From assembly GCF_035083965.1 (NCBI RefSeq), contig NC_089739.1, positions 6,622,001 to 6,686,000 on the forward strand: 64,000 nt of DNA. Reading direction: 5' to 3'. The DNA is from Branchiostoma lanceolatum (lineage: Eukaryota; Chordata; Leptocardii; Amphioxiformes; Branchiostomatidae). Below, one piece after another: positions 34,801 to 45,981 of this stretch. The position numbers were made by a program, and so were the translations under genes. The notes below the pieces were generated by a model. That model ran no database searches. It saw only the letters and a list, made by a program, of their open reading frames with translations, and had not been told where the DNA came from. Every line of letters starts with the position of its first letter. The first letter of the stretch is position 1.

Positions 34801-35490
34801 TGCAATCGCGCTGTTTAAGCCAACAAGATCCTTAAACGCTATGAAAAGAAATCATAGTGACAGGTGATTTGAATGAATGAGAACTTAATGGTTGCATTGT
34901 ATTGTTTCTTAGTAGTTAATGTAGGCAACAACAATGTAGGTGTTTGTCTTAAGCAAAAACTGGTACCATCCTTATCTTTTACTCAAACCATCTCAACTAG
35001 AATCTTTAACAACCATGCTTTTGAGAAGGAAAAGTTGATTTAGAGTCTACTGTTGTGGTAGGGTAATTTTTTACGCAACAATGGTCGCCTGGTGTTGTCA
35101 TAATGTTACAAGTTGCTATTGTGTCAAAACACGAAAGTTGTTGCAAGGAAAACCTTACCTGTCCTCTATATGCCCGGGTGGGATCGGTTTAGGTCTGGAC
35201 AGCACGTCTATCCGCGAAACTTGCACTGGAAAAAAATATTAAAAACGGTAAACAAATAAGACAAATCATGATTCTTCCGGTCAGTGCATTCCTATACACA
35301 GAACTAGACATTTGCGTCGAAATTTCTCTCATATTTTGTCAGATTTTGACCCAATTGCGACTTGAAATGCTCAACAGATTGCTTAATTCTAAGTTGCCTC
35401 TCTAACTACCCAACAAGCGATAATTATTTTGTAAAAGTCCTTGAAAAATCAGCTGTGTAATCGGTAAGGGTGCTCACCTTGTGTAGCCAT
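28272..35490 (-). CDS. THEG/SPMAP2-like sperm microtubule-associated protein, complete
   Basis: Five minus-strand exons (35478-35490, 35159-35225, 32011-32075, 29624-29690, 28272-28827) join in phase to give 255 residues. The protein consists of THEG-type repeats: IDVLSRPKPIPP, DRRSVYWIDRAPPTVG, HPEYLGDRPTPIWAVS, RLDVLCRPKALPADY, PKRSVYSTVPESAKRFEATG and RLEQLAAPK, with further L-x-x-PK repeats to the C-terminus. THEG-family proteins are sperm and ciliary microtubule-associated; the THEG versus THEGL assignment is open. It is shorter than the human paralogues, which have long N-termini. The start MATQ lies in the first exon, only 13 coding bases long. RFX-like half-sites lie 47-67 bp upstream of the ATG. 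Confidence 0.9.
28880..28985. repeat. Three-copy tandem repeat upstream of THEG-like exon 5
   Basis: Units of about 40 bp carry 'atagtacgtagacgttat' with 'gattccatag'. They lie in the intron within 60 bp of the exon 5 acceptor. Confidence 0.65.
29624..29690 (-). CDS. THEG-like exon 4
   Basis: Acceptor gtttatctgcag. Encodes MNKHQLSLVKVKDLHPEYLG and D(R). Donor GACAG/gtaagg. Confidence 0.88.
31352..31627. mobile_element. Long-armed inverted-repeat MITE in THEG-like intron
   Basis: Left arm 'ttaaccttctccctgcttgc', 'attttgtaatctctgttacc'; right arm is its inverse, 'ggtaacggaggttacaaaat' to 'cgtgctgcctttaacc'. Arms of about 100 bp give a 276-bp element. No exon is visible elsewhere in the two large introns (29691-32010 and 32076-35158), apart from the MITE at 34061-34202. 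Confidence 0.65.
32011..32075 (-). CDS. THEG-like exon 3
   Basis: Acceptor gtccatcccacag. Encodes RSVYWIDRAPPTVGPDGTTK and Cys. Donor TGTC/gtaagt, phase 1. Confidence 0.88.
34061..34202. mobile_element. MITE, TACTGTAAATG family, diverged
   Basis: Termini 'taacaccgtaaatatgcatt' and 'gtaaatgaatatacagta', about 142 bp. Confidence 0.6.
35159..35225 (-). CDS. THEG-like exon 2
   Basis: Acceptor ttttttccag. Encodes VQVSRIDVLSRPKPIPPGHI and ED(R), a THEG repeat. Donor GACAG/gtaagg, phase 2. Confidence 0.88.
35478..35490 (-). CDS. THEG-like exon 1
   Basis: ATGGCTACACAAG/gtgagc: four codons plus one base. Supported by phase match with exon 2 and by the promoter-like sequence upstream. Confidence 0.8.
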
Positions 35491-35536
35491 GTTGCAATCT
35501 CAATCAATGAACACACGCCTTTTGTTACACCAACAC

Positions 35537-35557
35537 GTTGCTAGGGCCGTTGCTAGG
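35537..35557. promoter_or_regulatory. Two RFX/X-box half-sites upstream of the THEG-like gene
   Basis: GTTGCTAGG occurs at 35537-35545 and 35549-35557, 47-67 bp upstream of the THEG-like ATG. GTTGCYA is the RFX half-site; RFX factors drive ciliary and axonemal genes. A related GTTGCC lies at 35957-35962. Function is inferred. Confidence 0.5.
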
Positions 35558-35840
35558 TACGCTCACCGCCGCCACACGCAACGCAACCAGGAGTAAAACA
35601 GAACGCGTATCGGATTTATCTCAACGAAACAACGAAATTAGCATCGATTTCATTGTTGAAAGACATGTAAAGAAATCCATTCGTATGGCTAGTTTTATAA
35701 TCGAGTCATTGCGAACTTGTGGAGAAATTACTTTTTCCGGGGTGGCCCAAATTTTGGATGAGAACGAAAATTCGTCACAAAAGTCATTCTCTAAAACGGA
35801 GAAAAGCACAAACAAATGTCATTTTTCTGTGTTTAAAAGG
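35538..35840 (+). other. Open frame divergent from the THEG-like gene, weak candidate exon
   Basis: A plus-strand frame opens at 35538 and reads NNEISIDFIVERHVKKSIRM then ASFIIESLRTCGEITFSGVA, with a donor-like AAAAG/gtatcc near 35839. The text is protein-like and the site suits a divergent gene, but I found no following exon and no family. Possibly chance. Confidence 0.25.
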
Positions 35841-36141
35841 TATCCTGTATTGAAGTTTGTATATTGCATATATTGAATATATTGGAAGATGTGTACGTCT
35901 TTCTTTATGGGACCTATATAATGTCCTTGATGGGACTGAACCCAACACAGCAAATGGTTGCCAGGCACGCCCCGATATGCAAATTAGGGTCAAAGTTGAA
36001 AAATTGGCGCGAACGTGAAGATACTTCCTTTGGCAAACTTTTCAAGTTTGTTCATCGCAATTGCCTGCGTAAACCAATCAAGTCTGTCGTTACATCGTCG
36101 TGAGAAAGGTAGCTTGGTTCAGAAGACAAGGAAGTCAGCAA

Positions 36142-36220
36142 TGAATAGAGTCAAGTCAAGTCAAGTTTATTGCACAACAATTGCATCAGGTACAATGTAC
36201 GGCAAATAACATGGAATATC
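36142..36220. repeat. Dispersed repeat, possible retroelement 3' end
   Basis: The 'gtcaagtcaagtcaagttta' and 'ttgcacaacaattgcatc' text looks like a LINE or SINE 3' terminus. Nothing else in 35.9-38.1 kb is recognised. Confidence 0.35.
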
Positions 36221-38189
36221 AACAACTACGGACTAACAAATGAATTTCTAATTGCAAACAAAATTCTATTACCCAAGGATGTTAATTCTAACCTCATTGT
36301 AGTACATATACATATACCTGATTATTTTAGAGCTGAGTGGTAAGTTCTCACATGTGCTGCAATGTGGCCTTTCGTATTAGCTATCGCTTCATTTCAGCCA
36401 TTAAGCTATTTTCTTATATATTCTTCTTGGGAAAAACTCAAATGTACCGCAATTGAATATTGATATGAAAAAATTGAAATGCTAAGAGACAAACCTTTCA
36501 AATTGAAGCGTTTGAAAAAGTGTTGATGTTTTATTTTCACTAGGGGTTTGTGCAGTTATCGTGGGAACGAAGCGTGTCACGAGTTGGCACTAATGAATTG
36601 GAACTTCGGTTACAAGTCAACAGAAAACAAAGGGCGCCGTTTTGACGGCGTGTGGTTTTCAACGCCGGCCGTACAAATAGATGGATTTGATTGTCATCAT
36701 ATACGATATCAGACTGATTTTCGATTTTAACCAAGCAACATCGAGCTAGTTTCTCAGTTTTTCTTAGTTAAAAAGGACAAAACTTTTGATTTTCTTTCAG
36801 GATTGGATGATGTGAATCATAAGATAAGTTTATTATGGTCGCAAATTATGTGCAATGAGCCGTGTAACGAGCGTGACGTCATCGAAGGTACCGCCGCTGA
36901 CGATTGCGTTTGGGGTATCTGGTACGGGATTGTCCATTTCTCTTTTCCCTCTGATGGAAAATATGGGGATAGCATCAATGGAACCTGCGCTGTATATTCT
37001 ATTATTAATATTCACCTTGAATATTCACCTTGAAGTTCAGCCAGTAGGTACCCTTTCGAGTAATGAGGCTGTGCCTAGTTTGGTGCTAGTAATCAATGAA
37101 GTGTTGAGCACTTGCGCTTCTTTTAAAGAAATGTCCATCTTTTTACACATCTGATATATTTCTAACACTTTGAATGCGAAGGCAAGCATTTCTGTGCCTT
37201 TCCATGCTATTCATACCCTGATGGAAAGAAACCGAGAAAAATACGACCAACGCATCATTAACTGCAGTGTATAACCAGATCGCACGATGCCGCTATTGTA
37301 CATGACTCTGCACTGGCAGCCTCTCCCAAGAAATGTGCTGTCATTTCTTCACGAAAATTTCCCCAGAAGAATAGAGTAGAGTAGAGTAGAATACTGTATT
37401 GCATGCTGCTCATATCTACTTAGTATATGCTTTGGTGTAATCAGTACAGACTGTTTGTTTTTCCCATGTCCAGGTTAATTCCTGAGTCGTAAACAGTACA
37501 CTCCGGACATGGGTACGTCGGTAAACTTCGCGTACGGATGAAATCTGAGCAATGTCTAGACCAGAGTAATACGGAACAAATAAAGGATTTCCACTTTCAC
37601 AGTCAAAAAAGGAAACGAAATTAAAACCAAGGAAATAACAGATGGCTTTCAGCAAAAGAATAGTACATTATAACCACTGTATTTGTATATTATCAAATGG
37701 AAGAATTTGTTAATATTTGAAAATGTGACTATACTTTTCAAAGTTCGTTTTAATGATAAAACTGGAACAAGTAAACTTGTTTTTTCTACAACGATTTGGT
37801 GTCACGAAAGAGGCTTTATCATTTCACCTCCTAGTCCTTGGTGTTAATGTTACACATCGTCTGTTTTTAGGTAACGTCAACACTTTTAAAGCAGTGTTTT
37901 ACTAATATAGCTTATTATTGTTTTTTATGTGTGTTTTTTCTTATGGAGGGCACCACCAAAACTTTGGTCCTACAATTAACCTACAAAATACGAGGAAAAC
38001 TAAGAAAACAGCTTAACATCTGCTTGGTAATTTTTCTAGGTCATATGTAACGTTAAAGGTCCGCGCTGCGACATGGAGTTGTGTCACACTTGACTTCATT
38101 ATCATGCAATATGTAAAAGTATGATTGAAAAAAAATCACACAAATTGTTCGTAAAAAGATCGTTTTTTTCTCTAAAATTCGTTGGGCGA

Positions 38190-38336
38190 GCAGGTCGCAG
38201 CGAGGTCTCCGCCCTAGTGGAATGGGGGTATGAGCACGTGCAGCACCCCCACAGCACTAACGGTCTGTCCCCGTAACTTCTCATGTGTTCTGACTTGCGG
38301 CGCGCAGTTCAAGACTTCTGACCTTCCAACAACTTG
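38190..38336 (+). promoter_or_regulatory. Possible promoter and non-coding first exon
   Basis: A locally CpG-richer stretch with CACGTG (38236) precedes 'cttccaacaacttg/gtaagt', a strong donor at 38336. It would suit a plus-strand transcript with an untranslated first exon. There is no coding evidence. Confidence 0.2.
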
Positions 38337-38857
38337 GTAAGTCCAAATTCAACTTTTTCTAGACGTTTATTCAGTGTCACCGTCGTTATAACTTGCTATT
38401 AACTTCCTAGCTTGTTTAGGAAACGTTGAATTTGTTTTTGGGATGATTTTTGCTTGCAAGATTTTGAAATCTTGAAAAATGGAGAAATCGCGTGGTCCAC
38501 GATGTTTTTCTTCTTTTTCCCACGGGGTTTGAAGAATGTTGAGAGCACAAGTTGTCAACCTGTCTTCGCTGTTTCTTGGGGCTGTTAATCTGTGTCTTAG
38601 ATGATTGTCGTCTCTAAAATATGTGGAAACACATTTCTTATCATCAACATTGAATTTGAAGGATAAAACTAGAGCACAGCCCTATAAATTGGGAGGGGAC
38701 TAGTGTGTAAAAATCATAGGAAACGCCATAACCTCCTTGCATGGTCAGTGTTTGCTGGCCTTTGTAGTTTTGTTTTTGACAAACTTAACATTATTTTCTA
38801 AGATAATCGGGAAGTTTTTGTCAAGTTTCTAACTGCATTGCTATTTCTGCACCAAAC

Positions 38858-38990
38858 TTGATCGTTTGAGGGTTCAGAAAAGGACGACTTGTCGACCTAC
38901 ACGAAATAGACTCTAACCAAAGATCATCAACATTTTCAGTATTTCGTGTAGGTCGACAGGTCGTCCTTTTCTTAACCCTCAAACGATCAA
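38858..38990. mobile_element. Hairpin MITE, about 50-bp arms
   Basis: Left arm 'ttgatcgtttgagggttcag' to 'cctacacgaaata' and right arm 'tatttcgtgtaggtcgacag' to 'cctcaaacgatcaa' are near-perfect inverses around a loop of about 31 nt. No target duplication was identified. Confidence 0.75.
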
Positions 38991-39097
38991 TCTTACTCTA
39001 ACTTAGAGTAAGATTTATATTTAAGTAACGTAAGTAAACAGAGAAGATTTCAGTGTTGATTTCCACCATGTTGGAAAACTTTCACTCTCGTCACACC

Positions 39098-39530
39098 TAG
39101 TGGTGTGGATCTAAACCCGAGTTTAGGTTTAGGTTCGGACTCGAGTCCAGAGGTTTAGGTTCAGGTCTGGACTTGAAAGTCCGGACCTGAACAATAATTT
39201 TGGAATATTTTTTCGTGTTACATGTAAAATTGCATATTGGCAGATATTTTACATGTAATTTGAAAACTATATATACGGAATTATATACAGTCGGTAATTA
39301 ACACAAAAGTTCAGTTATAAACACAAAAACAGCAATGTTTTAATATTTTTCTAGCGCAAATTTCACGATTTAAGGAAGGTTTAAGATTGTTTAAAACAAA
39401 AAGGAGTGTATGAGTGAGAGAATTTTTTTTCAAGTCCGGACTTGTTTCCAGACGTTTAGGTTTTTTTGGACTTGAACCTAAACGTTTTACAAGTCCGGAA
39501 CCGGTCCCGCCGGACCGATCCGCACCACTA
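39098..39530. mobile_element. hAT-like MITE with 8-bp target duplication
   Basis: The 433-bp element starts tagtggtgtggatctaaacc and ends 'gaccgatccgcaccacta'. It is flanked on both sides by GTCACACC (39090-39097 and 39531-39538). Inside, 'caagtccggacttg' motifs repeat in both orientations. Confidence 0.85.
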
Positions 39531-40970
39531 GTCACACCCCTAGCCACAATATTTCTTTTAAACTTTCTTCATTGATCAGAAGGAGGTTATAATATTTTTA
39601 TCAGAAAAATTATGAACGTTTTGTCTAACTTCTGTTAGATTATGTTTATTTTTTTAGAGTTCCCTTATGTAAACTCTATGCTAAGATGGTACAGTTTACT
39701 AACAGGCATTAGTTGATGTAACCAGTTGTCCTTTACACAAATAAAGATCTCTTGTTGTGAAATTCTTGTAACCCCCTCCATTCAACCACAGAATGCTTTT
39801 TCCCGGTCCCTCACGTTGATTGAGACTTAAGAATCTTTGCCTTTTTTCCTGACACCAGAGATTGTATTAACAGTTGGAACTCTAGGTTTCATGTTTCTTT
39901 TATCAATTCCCTCCCTCCTTCCTTCCTGAGATGTCTCCACAGTTGCTTTGTAGTACTGACAGTGAAACAGCTGATCAGACATCAGAGCCAGGGTCCCAGC
40001 AGTGCCAGTTGGCCTGTAGCTGTAGCTGTAGGTTACCCATGCTGTGTACCCCTGTGTTGGGAAATGAAGACATGATTCAAAACAGGTTTTCCTGACCACA
40101 CACTAAAAATCTCAAACTCCAAGTCGATGTTTGATGCCAAAAATCATTGTCTGGTGCAACACATTGTATTGTGCTGTTGCAATCCATTTAAATTTTGATG
40201 GTAAAGTCTGAGTCTTCTGCTAAATCAAGTTATTGTACATCACTGGAGATGCAAATTGTGGCTGTAGTGACTTGCAAATTATATAAAATTCTGGATGCTA
40301 ATTATGCGAGTACATTTAAGTTCAGAAAAGTCACCTAATCATTGAATTAGTCGTCTGATTACAAATTTTGTGTGTGGTGGCTCTTTTAAAACACCGGACC
40401 TCCGGATTTACGTCTCATCTGAGAGGATGGCCCTAACCGAAGCTAGGTACTCATTTTTCAAGTCAGGAACAATTGCACAACATTGGGGTGACCAGGTAAT
40501 ACCCTCGGGCGCTGACTGCCTTTAGATTATTTTAATTTACACTTTTTATAGAGATATTTATGTAGAACCATTTAATAAGGTGGATACAACCTTTCAACTT
40601 GAACTTTCAATAATTATAAGGTAAAGTTCAAACTCAAAGTTTCCCCACCATCAAAGTTTGGCCCTGTCCCAGCTTGTATGGTGATTAAGTCGTTAGTTTC
40701 CCCTCCCCTGGTTTTGATTGACAGGTGGAACATCAGAACCAGTGAACCTGGGGTTATCTATATTCCACGCCTGACCTCTCATGACCTCTGATGACATAAT
40801 CCAAATGGCAGCCACATTCCTCTACCAGGGTCCAGATTTAGGGACAGATTAGCTTACAGTAAGCCGATTAGAGGCATTGTGCTTTATCTAAATCTCAGAT
40901 TAACACTTGAGTTGTGAATAGATCTATAGAAGGAAGCTTTCACTCTTACCAAGCTTCTGTTTGGCAGTGT

Positions 40971-41075
40971 TGTAGTCCTCATGTACCCTGAGTACCATCC
41001 TCGTAGTGACCGCAGGCTCAATGATTGTCTCTTGCGAGTGGTCACTTCAGAGGATGGTACTCAGGCTAGTCCTCA
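40971..41075. mobile_element. hAT-like hairpin MITE, TAGCCTGRGT family
   Basis: Inverted termini 'ccctgagtaccatcctc' and 'gaggatggtactcaggcta' are flanked by GTCCTCAT on each side, an 8-bp target duplication. Related to the element at 44128. Confidence 0.7.
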
Positions 41076-41104
41076 TTTCTATCTATGTTTTACCATTTTT
41101 ACTA

Positions 41105-42240
41105 CAGTCAAACCTGTACAAGTGACCACCTCTGCAAAAGGACCACGCGGACATGATTTGTGACCACTTTTTGGTGGTGCCTTAGATAATTTTCACCATT
41201 GTCTACGGTTCTGGCATGTTTTAACATTGATGTTCATAAAGGTATTCAATTTAGGATACACTTGTAAGAGGACGAAGTTCCAAGTTAATTTTCTGCTCAT
41301 TTAAGTATGAATTAATCAGGTTAAAAGGTGTCTGTTAATATCAATTTTCTGAAGATTTTGAGGTGAAAAATATTTTCACTTTTGTGCTAAAATCTTGCAT
41401 CTAGTTAACTTGAGTAGCAAAATTAGTTAAAATAATTAAGTTAAACTGCAAATTGTTGAAGGTTGAAATGAAATGAAAAGTACAGTAATGTTCAGAATTT
41501 CACGTTTACTCCAATATTGACTATTCAAAATCTTTGGAATTTTTTGAAAATATCTTAATTTCCATGGGAAGATATCATAGCAGTGGTTAGTGATAGTGGT
41601 TGGGAAAGATTAAAAGGTGGTGAAACTATTTAAATATTTCCCTTCTTCCTGTTTACAGTTACAGTTACACCCACCTGTCTATGTGGTGACTCATGGAGAA
41701 CTCTGGGGGGCTCCTCTACCAGGCTCCACAGGTCACTGGAAAAATAGTTGAATTTTCTTGGTTGCAAATTGTACTCTCTGGCCATTTAACTTCTTTGGTA
41801 TGTTATCTACTATTCGGCCAAATTCTACTGTTTTTTCAGCGACTTACGGAGCCTGGTAGAGGTCAGTTTGGGGAAGCTTGGTTTAAATACGTTGTAGAAG
41901 GTATAGGTGTAAAGGTAAAGCAGTCATCCTTAACTGAGGTTAAGATGAAGCTTTTTCAAGTAGCTAGTGGTAGTGCAAATCAAAAAAAAAGATAATGAAA
42001 AATTTTCTCAGACATATTCTACCAGCCAAGAGAGTACTGTCGATTTGCATGTCATTTTTATGTCATCTCATACCATGAAGGATAGCCTGAGTTTGGGCTC
42101 AATAACCTCATTGCTTGACCTAATCAGATATTTTCCCCATTGACACAAGCCTGAAGAATCCTGTCACAGTGACCACCTGTTCACATAGTCCATATTCTAT
42201 CAGTCCTCTGAGTGGTCTTCTTGGGCAGGTTTGACTTTCT
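41105..42240. mobile_element. pogo/Tigger-like (TA target) element, with a nested MITE
   Basis: Begins after TA with cagtcaaacctgtacaagtg and 'accacc', and ends with the decayed inverse 'agtggtcttcttgggcaggt', 'ttgact'. Termini match the copies at 59248 and 61328. A second element (41713-41862) sits inside it. No transposase reading frame is visible. Confidence 0.7.
41713..41862. mobile_element. 150-bp MITE, CCTCTACCAGGCTCC termini
   Basis: Exact 15-bp termini cctctaccaggctcc and ggagcctggtagagg, continuing as an imperfect inverted repeat ('cactggaaaaatag' and 'ctgttttttcagcg'). The same family occurs inside the foldback element at 50433-50657. The open frame across it is incidental. Confidence 0.8.
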
Positions 42241-42552
42241 AGAAGAGCTTTGTGTGTATGATTTTCCAACTGTCAGAACCACAACTGAACTTCAGCAATT
42301 GAAACCTTTTCCTTCTCACTCATCGCTGCCTTCTTTGTTGTGGCCACAATTTATTAAAGTCTCATAATTAAGATGACAAAGATAAAAGAGTTCCTCTTAG
42401 AGGAAACTGAGAGTGAGTTGTAGAAATCCCCAGGCTGCCCTAGGGCTGTGTGTCAGGAAGGTAGGGTTCCAATTAGGGATTCCAGCCACAAACAGTTGGA
42501 GTTTTGATGATGAAAGTTTTGAGGGAGTGTTTTGGAACAGGAGTGTGGTAGT

Positions 42553-42640
42553 GACAGGTGGGGAGCAGGTGTGAGGATGGGGAGGGGGGCAGTGGTGGGG
42601 AGGGGGGCATTATGAATGGCGGAAATGTTAGGGAGGGGGG
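42553..42640 (+). other. G-rich tract with quadruplex potential
   Basis: Runs of four to six G (ggtgggg, gatggggagggggg, ggtggggagggggg, gggagggggg) recur within 90 bp, and 'ggggggcattatgaat' is repeated twice. This meets usual G-quadruplex pattern rules. Confidence 0.6.
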
Positions 42641-43593
42641 CATTATGAATATGAAAGACACATCTGAAAAGGAAATTACTTGTTAGGCAGGTGGTTATTT
42701 TCATTGTTAACATTTTGGAAACACATACACTTTTTGGTGTAAACCACAAAGGGGAGGGCTACTCACATATTTCAGATGATTTTCCTTTAAAAAATTAAAA
42801 TGTAGAAACAAAACTCGGAAAACAATTGGAAAGAATTTATGACATTCATTCCCTGAAAACACTGAAAATTCATACACTGTAAGCAATATTTAGATAGAAA
42901 TTTTAAACTTACATTGTATGAGAACTAAATCATGTTCACAAGTAGGTGAATTATACATACATAATTCATACTTTTTTTACCATTGGCTATTCAAGATGGT
43001 ACTTTTGCAACTGTATAGAAGTTTCTTTTAGTTTGTCTTAAAATTAAAGTTAAATACTAGTCTTTGTAGCAAGCTAACATGAGAAAAGAAGCATCTTTTA
43101 TTAGGCATTCTCACATTCAGAAAGGAAAAAAAATGCTTCAGTGCCCTGGTCAGGCCTTTCTGAGAAAACTCATGACCCTGAGAAGCAAAAACAGGAAAAC
43201 CCCAACCGCTGAAATAACTCATTTATCTGCCTTGTCCAATCACTACCCAACTTCAAAGCCTGTAGCATGTCCAAGAAGTTTCCGTAGGAGTGGAGTTGTT
43301 ATGACCAGATGTGCTGTGTTGAGAGACAGCTTGTTTGAGAGTTACTAGTATTTGAGAGTTATTCGGAAGTCTTTCCTGAACATTTGGAGACGTTTACTTT
43401 TCCACAGGTGCAGAATGTAGACTGCTTTCATGTTGATGTTTTCTGAATGATCCATTAAGAATTTAGAGCTAAGTTTTGCCATTCGTATAAACATATAAAC
43501 TCTTATCTAAAGGCACTAGAATAGAACATGCAAAGTTTGACATACCTGTTCCAAAAAGCCTTGTTTAAAAATGATGATGTGCAGAATGGTACT

Positions 43594-43811
43594 TACTGTA
43601 ATTCACTTTATCTTCACGGTGGCAGAAGTTCATGGTGTAAGGAAAATGGACATTTTCACTGAATTTTAACTTCACAGTGGCGGCAAGTGATTTACAGAAT
43701 GGATGTGTAAAGGAATCATAAGAAGAGGTTTTTTCATGTGATGATATGTTCACGGTACAGACATGACAGAGGTGACATAAATTTACAGTGAAAGAAACAA
43801 GAATTACAGTA
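43594..43811. mobile_element. MITE, TACTGTAATTCAC subfamily
   Basis: Termini tactgtaattcactttatct and 'caagaattacagta'. The interior 'tttcactgaattttaacttc' is shared with the copy at 47109-47478. Confidence 0.7.
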
Positions 43812-43883
43812 TTATGAATTATAAGACAATCCTTCCCTCCCTTTTTTCCTTCCTTACTTTCCCCATTCCTTCTTCCATCTTTC

Positions 43884-43925
43884 ATTCATACATTCATTCA
43901 TTCATTCATTCATTTTCTCATTCAT
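43884..43925. repeat. (CATT)n microsatellite
   Basis: Tandem cattcattcatt runs; no gene context. Confidence 0.8.
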
Positions 43926-44127
43926 TCCTTCTCTTATTTACTAATTGATTCAAATTGAATTTCAATTGATCTATCAATGCCCCACTGTTTGTCAATCCGA
44001 TCTCCCCTCTGGAGGTTTATAAAAACCTTGTGGTCCCCTAGGATGTCAGGGACCTCCCACAACCCACATCTGAGCCTCAAAAACAGCTGAGGAAACTGAC
44101 CTGAAACTGGAGTGATGGGACAATTTG

Positions 44128-44246
44128 TAGCCTGGGTGCCATCCTATTTCTACCGGGGCTCCTACACTCGCTTCCCTCAAAAAAAAAAAATTGTTGAGGG
44201 AAGCGAGTGTAGGAGCCCCGGTAGAAATAGGATGGCACCCAGGCTA
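44128..44246. mobile_element. Perfect 53-bp-arm hairpin MITE, hAT-like, young
   Basis: Left arm 44128-44180 (tagcctgggtgccatcctat and on) and right arm 44194-44246 are exact inverses around a 13-nt A-rich loop. ACAATTTG flanks both sides (44120-44127 and 44247-44254), an 8-bp target duplication. Confidence 0.93.
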
Positions 44247-45324
44247 ACAATTTGTACTGTCACACTATGGAAAGACTCTCTTGGGGTATTCAAATTAATT
44301 GTACATGGTTGATATTACACACATTCCTTCTACATTGCTCAGTTCTTGATTTAGTCCCAGTCAAATTCTCAACCAAAAGCATTGAAACATACAGATTTTC
44401 TGAGTTTGAAATGGAAATAGTGTACATTCAAAACATGACCTGCAAACTAGTAAAGGGTGTTTCCACCTGGAGTATTTCAGAGGATATCAGGCATTCACGA
44501 GAAAGATTTCAACTTCAATGAGCATATCTTTTTTTTTCCACAGCATTTGATTCATTATCCAGTTGAGCTACATAAATTTGTCAAAATTGCAATGAAGATT
44601 GATATGGACAAGATATGCACCTGATCATCATTCATATTCAATTTGCTGCCTTCAGAAATACCCCATGCACACCCTTCCCACAGGATTACTATAGTTTAGA
44701 AAGGGCTTTTGTGGCAGTGTTCACGCACTTCTCACAACTTTCTACTGACAGACACACTCAACCTCCTAGTCTTCTGTTTTCTCGGTTTGGGAAACAAGCC
44801 AAGGTAAGGGCTTTGGTTTGTAGGTCTTTCAACAAAGAAGTACTAGTACCTTTTTTGTGAATTCATATTTATGATTAGTTGTTATAGCTAGGCCATGTTC
44901 GATGTTAGTAGACTTAGGTGTGCCACTACGATATTTTGGTAGAGTGGAACTTGTTACCGTCAAGTATTGTAGAGGCATCCTCATCAGATAGTTTTAAAGT
45001 TAAACAATGCATATAGGTATATTTTTGGTTAGGTACACCGGTTCGCCTATTCCCAAGATAGTATTCAAAGCCTTACAAGACTGAACTCCATGTTATTGTA
45101 ACTCCCCTTGAAGAAATTTCTATTTTTCTTTGAATAATTCAATGCCCCTAAGGTTGGCCTATAGTACTTGACATTGTCCTAGACTGGTTGTTATGTACAT
45201 TTTGCACAATTGCCCACTATCAATGTTATGTGGGTCCACTTGTCTACCGGTAAGCGACTTTTGCCTTTTCCCCGGATTTCTTTTCCCTCTCTCTTTGCCT
45301 TTTTGCCTTTTTTTGCATTTTCCC

Positions 45325-45405
45325 TTTCTTTCTCCATCCCCCACTCCCTCTCTCTCTCTCTCTCTCCCTCCCCCTCTCTTTCTCTCTCTCTCCCTTTCTC
45401 TCAAG
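45325..45405. repeat. CT-rich microsatellite
   Basis: A pyrimidine tract with ctctct and tttctc repeats. Serine/leucine-rich frames through it are artefacts. Confidence 0.8.
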
Positions 45406-45726
45406 AGATTGAAATGAAGTTTATACAGTTGTTGTTCTGGCATTCCCCCAAGGTTGTCCCCTGATGATTTGTGTAGTTTGTGTGTGGGAGTGTCTCTCAG
45501 CAGGGGGGAAATGGGGGTGATTCATAAAAGACAAACTAATTAATTAGATACACCCTGTGGATTGAGTCAATGTGTAAGTAATGAAGACATCAGCTCTTCT
45601 GAGAGAAAGTTTTGGCTGTGTTCCAGTGTGATATAAGCACATGTACATGTAGAAGTCTCTGCAAGTTTAACCCTTTTACAAGACAAGGGACAACAGACAA
45701 CAAACCAGATACATGGAGTTATTTGG

Positions 45727-45822
45727 TGAGTAAGTGAGTGAGTGAGTGAGTGAGTGAGTGAGTGAGTGAGTGAGTGAGTGAGTGAGTGAGTGAGTGAGTG
45801 AGTGAGTGAGTGAGTGAGTGGG
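45727..45822. repeat. (GAGT)n microsatellite, about 24 units
   Basis: An almost pure gagt tandem array. It reads as SLTH repeats on the minus strand and is not a gene. Confidence 0.95.
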
Positions 45823-45922
45823 ATTGGGGAAGGGAAAGATATGTATTGTTCAGCCAGTCTATCTGGTTCAAATGCAGTGTTGCTATCAAGTTGCATAACA
45901 GTCTCATGATGCAGTCAAACTC

Positions 45923-45924
45923 AT

Positions 45925-45979
<55 letters not shown>
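45923..45979. repeat. (AC)n microsatellite
   Basis: About 28 uninterrupted ac units. Confidence 0.95.

Positions 45980-45981
<2 letters not shown>

Noticed and set aside
42453-42749. Proline-rich minus-strand frame
   Set aside because: Product of the G-rich tandem tract on the other strand.
43565-43885. 106-codon minus-strand frame, and a similar one at 47118-47492
   Set aside because: Both are the same MITE read backwards; the shared residues reflect repeat homology.
45567-45976. Open frames rich in SLTH or CV repeats
   Set aside because: Translations of GAGT and AC microsatellites.
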